NCBI RefSeq assembly: GCF_002836595.1
Contig: NZ_PJBB01000003.1
Span: forward strand, 1,046,001-1,110,000
Direction of reading: 5' to 3'
Origin: Tenacibaculum sp. Bg11-29
GTDB lineage: Bacteria; Bacteroidota; Bacteroidia; Flavobacteriales; Flavobacteriaceae
Length of the DNA stretch: 64,000 bases
The notes beneath the pieces were generated by a model that was given only the letters and a program-made list of their open reading frames with translations, was not told the DNA's origin and ran no database searches. This document shows, in pieces, positions 59,636 to 64,000 of this stretch (position 1 is its first letter; every line of letters begins with the position of its first letter). The position numbers and the translations under genes were made by a program.

Positions 59636-62600
59636 CTAAGGCTTAATTGTGTCTAGTTGTTGATGAGGCTGTTGTGGGAGTTGTTCTTCATCAGACATTA
59701 AGTGTTTAAATAAACGAGCATGATTTACATATTCCTCAAAGGCTTTTTTACCATACTCCGTATCGTTATCATACTTTGTAACTTGTTGAATTATGTTTTG
59801 GTACATGTATAAGCTTGTTTCTAAATTATCAAGAATTAAATCAGAATCATTAAAAGTGCTGTAGTATTTTAGTTTTTGTTGAAAAATATCGATTAGTGTT
59901 TCTACAGTTTCGTGTGCTTTATCGATATCACCCATGCGATAATATAATTCTGGGTAGCCTAAAGAAATACTATAATGATCAAAATCTCTAATAGGCATTT
60001 TGTAAAGAGATAAATCTAAAACATCTTTAGCGTTTACAGAATCACCTTCCTTTAAAAACTCTTCAGATAAACGCATTAAATTATTACGAATAGATATAGC
60101 GTTGCGCTTACTTTGTTCGTCTAAATAAATTTTACCATTATTTATGGTTTTCCAATCCCATTTTTTAACATTGTCATACATTTTCTTAGTATCAATACGT
60201 CCCATGTCAAACATCGATTTTCCTTTGTTTGAAGTTTTAATCGGTACTAGTTTATAAGACATTCCATCTAGCTGTAAATAGTCTTTTAGCCAAATATATT
60301 CTTCATCAGCATTGGCACCCCCAGTAAAATAAATAGGGCGTTTCCATTCGAAATTATTTAAAATATCGAGCATTAAAATTCTGTTTTTAGCCAATCCTTG
60401 TTGGTCAACAGTAATGTCTATATAATCTAAAATTTTACCAGTATCTTTCTCTGCTACTAATCCTGTTTTTAAAACATTTTCTTTATTAACAGGAATTCGA
60501 ATTCTATTTGTTGGGTAAAACTTTTCTCTAACATCGTTCTCTTCGTCAATATAATAAGTTGCATCGTTGCTGCTCTCAATCCATCTCATAAAATTTTTAA
60601 TAGAAATAATAGAATCTTTAAATCTTGGATGAGGAATGTGATATGCTAAATCTAAGGTTCCGTATTTATATTGATCATGTGTTAGTTGTGACGGAATAGG
60701 ATCAGCTTCATATGTTTTCTTTTTCATCTGGTCAATATACCAGTCAGTTTGAAAAAGGCTTGTATTTACAATCTTAATGTCTCTTCGTATACCTTCTACT
60801 TGTTGCATGTACCAAAGCGGAAAAGTGTCATTATCTCCAATAGTAAAAATTATGGCATTTGGGTCACAACTTTCTAAATAGGTTTGGGCGTTTAATTGAG
60901 AAATGTAACGGTCATCTCTATCGTGGTCATCCCAATTTTGAACACCCATTAATATGGGTACGGTTATTAATGAAACTACTGACACGGCAATAGCTACAGT
61001 TCTTTTGTTTGCATAGTCTTTTAGGTAATCATATAATGCGAATACTCCAAAACCTATCCAAATTGCAAATACATAAAAAGAACCAACAACCGCATAGTCA
61101 CGCTCTCTAGGTTCAAAAGGTTTAGGGTTTGTGTAAAAAATAATAGCAAAACCTGTAAAAGCAAAGAACAATGCAAGGGTATATAAATTCTTCTTATCTT
61201 TTTTAGATTGATAAAATAAACCTAGCAGACCTAGTATTAAAGGTAAAAAGAAATATTTATTACGACCTTTGTTGTTTTTAATATCATCAGGTAAGCTTTG
61301 TTGAGATCCTAAACGCATTTCGTCAATAAAATCAATTCCGCTTAACCAGTTACCGTTCTCAATATCTAAATGTCCTTGAACATCATTTTGACGGCCAACA
61401 AAATTCCACATAAAATAACGACCATACATATATCCAAATTGGTAATCAATCATGAATTTCATATTTTCTAAAAACGTTGGTCGTCTTTTACTACGGGCAG
61501 GAATTCCTGCAATAGCTTTGTAGTGCTTTTCTGAAGCAGGATTCACCATACGAGGAATAAATCCTTTATGTTTACTAGAGTAGTTTGGTATTATGTTTTT
61601 GTATTTATTTACAATAATATATTTACCATCTTTCTTCTCGTACTTTGGCTTATCATCTTTAAATGGTTGGCTAGCATCTTGTTCTCTGTCATAAGAAACT
61701 GAATAGTATTTGTCATAAAATACATTAGCATCACCATACTGCTCACGATTATAGTATGCTAATAGTTCACGTGCACTTGATGGGTTGTTTTCGTTTATAA
61801 CAGTATCTGCATTTGCACGAATAGGTAGCATTAACCAAGAAGAAAAACCAATCATAATAAATAATACTGACAAAACGAGTGTGTTTGTCATTACTAAGTT
61901 TTTTTTACGAGTGTAGTTTAATCCGAAATAGAACAAAGCGATCAATACCAAACCAGAAATTATAGTTCCTGTATTATATGGTAGTCCTATTTGATTGATG
62001 AAAAAAAGTTCAGAAACACTAAAAAACTTAAGTGTAAAAGGAAATAAAAATTTAAAAACAAATGCTAAAACAAATATTGAAATTAAGGTTGCTACCGCTG
62101 TTGTTTTTAAAGTTATGTTTTTATAAGTTTTGAAGAAATATAGTAATACGATTGAAGGAATAACTAATAATGATAATATGTGTACTCCAAACGAAAGTCC
62201 TACTACAAAACTAATTAACACTAACCATTTGTTACCTCTGGGCGTGTTGATTTCACTTTCCCATCTTAAACCTAGCCAAAATAGTAATGCCATTAAAAAA
62301 GATGACATTGCATATACTTCACCTTCTACGGCACTAAACCAAAAACTATCAGAAAATGTGTATGCTAGTGAACCAACTAAACCACTACCTAAAACCGCAA
62401 TAGCTTCATTTTTACTGAACTTACCATTTTTAATAGCCATTTTTTTAGCTAAATTGGTAATAGTCCAAAACATAAATAAAATAGTAAAAGCACTAGCTAA
62501 GCCAGACATAAAGTTTACCATTTTTGCCCATTGACTAGGATCATTACTGAACATTGCAAAGAAGGCACCAAGCATTTGAAAAAGAGGGGCACCAGGTGGG

Positions 62601-62755
62601 TGACCAACTTCTAATTTTACAGCAGTAGATATGTATTCTCCACAGTCCCAAGAACTAACAGTTGGTTCTAGTGTTAGAGTGTAGGTGATTAATGCCACGG
62701 CAAATGAAAACCATCCTAAAATTGTATTCCATTTTTTGTAGTTAAATTCGTTCAT
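59636..62755 (-). CDS. DUF2723 family membrane protein (glycosyltransferase 117-like)
   Basis: 1039 residues. N-terminal polytopic region of about 12-13 helices (1-600) starting with LGWFSFAVALITYTLTLEPT followed by a WDCGEY motif and EVGHPPGAPLFQMLG, the hallmark of DUF2723 and shared in layout with protein O-mannosyl-type transferases (acidic first loop). The C-terminal ~450 residues are soluble and include TPR-like helices (YRMGDIDKAHETVETLIDIF). It probably transfers sugar from a lipid donor at the periplasmic face. Monocistronic. Confidence 0.9.
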   Translation of the reverse strand: MNEFNYKKWNTILGWFSFAVALITYTLTLEPTVSSWDCGEYISTAVKLEVGHPPGAPLFQMLGAFFAMFSNDPSQWAKMVNFMSGLASAFTILFMFWTITNLAKKMAIKNGKFSKNEAIAVLGSGLVGSLAYTFSDSFWFSAVEGEVYAMSSFLMALLFWLGLRWESEINTPRGNKWLVLISFVVGLSFGVHILSLLVIPSIVLLYFFKTYKNITLKTTAVATLISIFVLAFVFKFLFPFTLKFFSVSELFFINQIGLPYNTGTIISGLVLIALFYFGLNYTRKKNLVMTNTLVLSVLFIMIGFSSWLMLPIRANADTVINENNPSSARELLAYYNREQYGDANVFYDKYYSVSYDREQDASQPFKDDKPKYEKKDGKYIIVNKYKNIIPNYSSKHKGFIPRMVNPASEKHYKAIAGIPARSKRRPTFLENMKFMIDYQFGYMYGRYFMWNFVGRQNDVQGHLDIENGNWLSGIDFIDEMRLGSQQSLPDDIKNNKGRNKYFFLPLILGLLGLFYQSKKDKKNLYTLALFFAFTGFAIIFYTNPKPFEPRERDYAVVGSFYVFAIWIGFGVFALYDYLKDYANKRTVAIAVSVVSLITVPILMGVQNWDDHDRDDRYISQLNAQTYLESCDPNAIIFTIGDNDTFPLWYMQQVEGIRRDIKIVNTSLFQTDWYIDQMKKKTYEADPIPSQLTHDQYKYGTLDLAYHIPHPRFKDSIISIKNFMRWIESSNDATYYIDEENDVREKFYPTNRIRIPVNKENVLKTGLVAEKDTGKILDYIDITVDQQGLAKNRILMLDILNNFEWKRPIYFTGGANADEEYIWLKDYLQLDGMSYKLVPIKTSNKGKSMFDMGRIDTKKMYDNVKKWDWKTINNGKIYLDEQSKRNAISIRNNLMRLSEEFLKEGDSVNAKDVLDLSLYKMPIRDFDHYSISLGYPELYYRMGDIDKAHETVETLIDIFQQKLKYYSTFNDSDLILDNLETSLYMYQNIIQQVTKYDNDTEYGKKAFEEYVNHARLFKHLMSDEEQLPQQPHQQLDTIKP

Positions 62756-62887
62756 AGTTTTTTATAAAGTTGTTGCGAATGTACTAATAACTAGTGTGTT
62801 TTTAAGAAAGCAAAAATATAAATTTGAGTTATTTAACTAAGCAATAGACGATGTAAATTTGTGTTAAATGAAAAAAGGCATAAAAAA

Positions 62888-62918
62888 TTTGTCAAAATAA
62901 AACTTTATATTATATTTG
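62888..62918 (+). promoter_or_regulatory. Promoter of the tRNA-Gln genes
   Basis: TTTG at 62888-62891, a 19-nt spacer, TATATTTG at 62911-62918 and C next. A near-perfect Bacteroidota promoter 17 nt before the first tRNA. Confidence 0.85.
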
Positions 62919-62935
62919 CACCCGCAATAAGTTAT

Positions 62936-63007
62936 TGGCCTATGGTGTAATTGGTAACACACCGGTTTTTGGTACCGACATTCAAGGTTCGAGTCCTTGT
63001 AGGCCAA
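62936..63007 (+). tRNA. tRNA-Gln (TTG anticodon), copy 1
   Basis: 72 nt. The acceptor stem TGGCCTA pairs with TAGGCCA, followed by discriminator A. Anticodon loop TTTTGGT gives anticodon TTG (Gln, codon CAA), and the T arm has GGTTCGAGTCC. CCA is not encoded. Confidence 0.96.
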
Positions 63008-63081
63008 CTTAATCATTACATAACAATGTAAGGATTTCTATAAAAGCATAATTAGATGTTTTTGTAAATTTAATAACTTAT

Positions 63082-63153
63082 TGGCCTATGGTGTAATTGG
63101 TAACACACCGGTTTTTGGTACCGACATTCAAGGTTCGAGTCCTTGTAGGCCAA
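63082..63153 (+). tRNA. tRNA-Gln (TTG anticodon), copy 2
   Basis: Identical in sequence to the first copy, 146 nt downstream. It shares the same promoter, as no separate box is seen in the 74-nt spacer. The spacer also repeats the short motif AATAA-TTATT before each copy. Confidence 0.96.
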
Positions 63154-63154
63154 C

Positions 63155-63192
63155 AAAAAGCTTCTCAATCGTTAGATTTTGAAGCTTTTTTA
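63155..63192 (+). terminator. Rho-independent terminator of the tRNA unit
   Basis: AAAAAGCTTC (63155-63164) pairs with GAAGCTTTTT (63181-63190), with inner AATC/GATT pairing and a following T run. Confidence 0.85.
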
Positions 63193-64000
63193 TTGTTTAA
63201 GTTTTAAAAAAAACTTGATGTGAGCTAAGAGTTTGTGTTTTTAAGATGCCGTGAGAATACCTAGGTCTCTAGATAAAAGGAGGCGATATTTTCATTTGTT
63301 TGAAATTTTATTTAAAGTATTTGTATTTCACTATGTAAAGTTTTTTGTTTTATTAGCTAAGAAGTAGTGATTAATATATTTACTACAGTATATTTTGATG
63401 ACATTCACTTTTAATTTATTAATTTTTCTGTCAAGATCACATTGCTACTGGTTAATTTAACTTCGTAGAGAATTTAGTTTAATTTGTATGAAGTATCAAT
63501 GATTTGCGAAAATGAAGAAGTTAGTTATATATCCTTTTAAAATCATATTATATAAACAATACTGTTTTTATAAAGACCTGCTATCTAAATTAATCGGATT
63601 GGTGTTTTTAAACTGCTAGTTTTTTTATGTTATAAGCTGTTTAGCTTTATGTTATTTTAGCATGTAGTGTTTTGTTTTAAGAGTCGGTATTTGTTATTGT
63701 CTTAGTTTTTTGAATTTATTATGTTTGGAGTAGGGTGTTTTAAGATAGTCGAGTTTATTTTTTTGAGTATGACTGTTGAGTAGTTTCTTTATTGTAGGTG
63801 CATAAGGAGTGAGGTGTTCGTGTAAGTGGTATCAAAAAAGCATCCAAAAATTAATATTCCGTTAATGTAAAGATGTGTGCTTTGCAGTTGTGAAAATCTA
63901 AGATCAGGATTTGATGAGTGTAGGAAGGGTTTGTTTTCTGCTTTAAATAAAGAGGGTTCATCGATTGCGGTTTTGTTATGTGTCCTTAAGGTGGGTAATA
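63193..64000. other. 808 bases with no recognisable gene
   Basis: No open frame on either strand looks coding. The plus strand is rich in T and G and poor in C. Only short AT-rich segments and a small CCTAGGTCTCTAG palindrome-like patch near 63261 are seen. No rRNA, tmRNA, RNase P or 6S signature was recognised. It might hold a leader or unknown RNA; I cannot say more. Confidence 0.5.

Noticed and set aside
63789..64000. Minus-strand open frame of about 70 codons running off the right edge
   Set aside because: Its coding strand would be C-rich and purine-poor, unlike all real genes here, it shows no recognisable motif, and no start can be seen inside the window.

Overview
The window is a low-GC, gene-dense piece of a Bacteroidota chromosome, almost certainly from the family Flavobacteriaceae. 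The evidence is the gliding and type IX secretion genes (gldH, sprE/porW), a secreted enzyme ending in a type A T9SS sorting domain, a TonB-dependent receptor with a carboxypeptidase-like N-terminal domain, families such as DUF4837, DUF5687, DUF6168, DUF4286 and DUF2723, a lack of Shine-Dalgarno sequences, and promoters of the Bacteroidota type (TTTG, about 19 nt, TAnnTTTG). A marine Tenacibaculum/Polaribacter-like genus fits but is inference. The content is mostly core chromosome. I see no insertion sequence, prophage, CRISPR array or rRNA gene.

Layout. 1-3000: end of an unrecognised protein, a lipoprotein with a Clp/crotonase-like core, and glnS. 3169-12605: a tight plus-strand run of ricT, gldH and a class A penicillin-binding protein (overlapping genes), the CoA-transferase pair scoAB, a small membrane protein, exodeoxyribonuclease III, a LysM lytic transglycosylase and a DUF4837 lipoprotein. 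12700-15501: a DUF1761 protein and a two-gene ABC exporter. 15682-24096: sprE/porW, bactofilin, an AtpZ-like protein, a DUF6168 protein and atpBEFHAG. The beta and epsilon subunit genes (atpDC) are not in the window. 24191-28549: a TonB-C protein, a membrane protein and a large T9SS-exported phosphoesterase. 28590-31078: divergent dxs and rsmI. 31100-41542: mostly minus strand, with a PadR regulator and its membrane partner, mgtE, rsmA, a DUF4286 protein, a TPR protein, serS, a small XRE regulator and ribF. On the plus strand here are a PaaE-like reductase, a LysE exporter and a 47-residue small protein. 41730-46089: TonB-dependent receptor plus SGNH-hydrolase lipoprotein. 46139-50515 (minus): a small membrane protein, glyS, two paralogous coiled-coil proteins and a methyltransferase. 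50569-54373 (plus): comF, an Ig-like lipoprotein and a KAP-family P-loop NTPase. 54392-62755: a 129-residue protein with polA, a membrane metallophosphoesterase, a thioredoxin-fold protein without its cysteines, and a DUF2723 membrane protein. 62936-63153: two identical tRNA-Gln genes, followed by about 800 bases without a recognisable gene.

How the genes work together. Cell-envelope building and surface secretion dominate: peptidoglycan synthesis and cleavage, gliding/T9SS lipoproteins, bactofilin, TonB uptake and a T9SS cargo. Energy conversion (F-type ATP synthase) and translation (three aminoacyl-tRNA synthetases, two rRNA methyltransferases, tRNA-Gln) make up the rest. The least explained items are the KAP NTPase, the coiled-coil paralogue pair, the small protein with a sigma-54-like promoter, the duplicated ribF tail, and structured RNA elements inside the atp operon and in front of sprE. 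No complete new multi-gene system can be demonstrated from the sequence alone.
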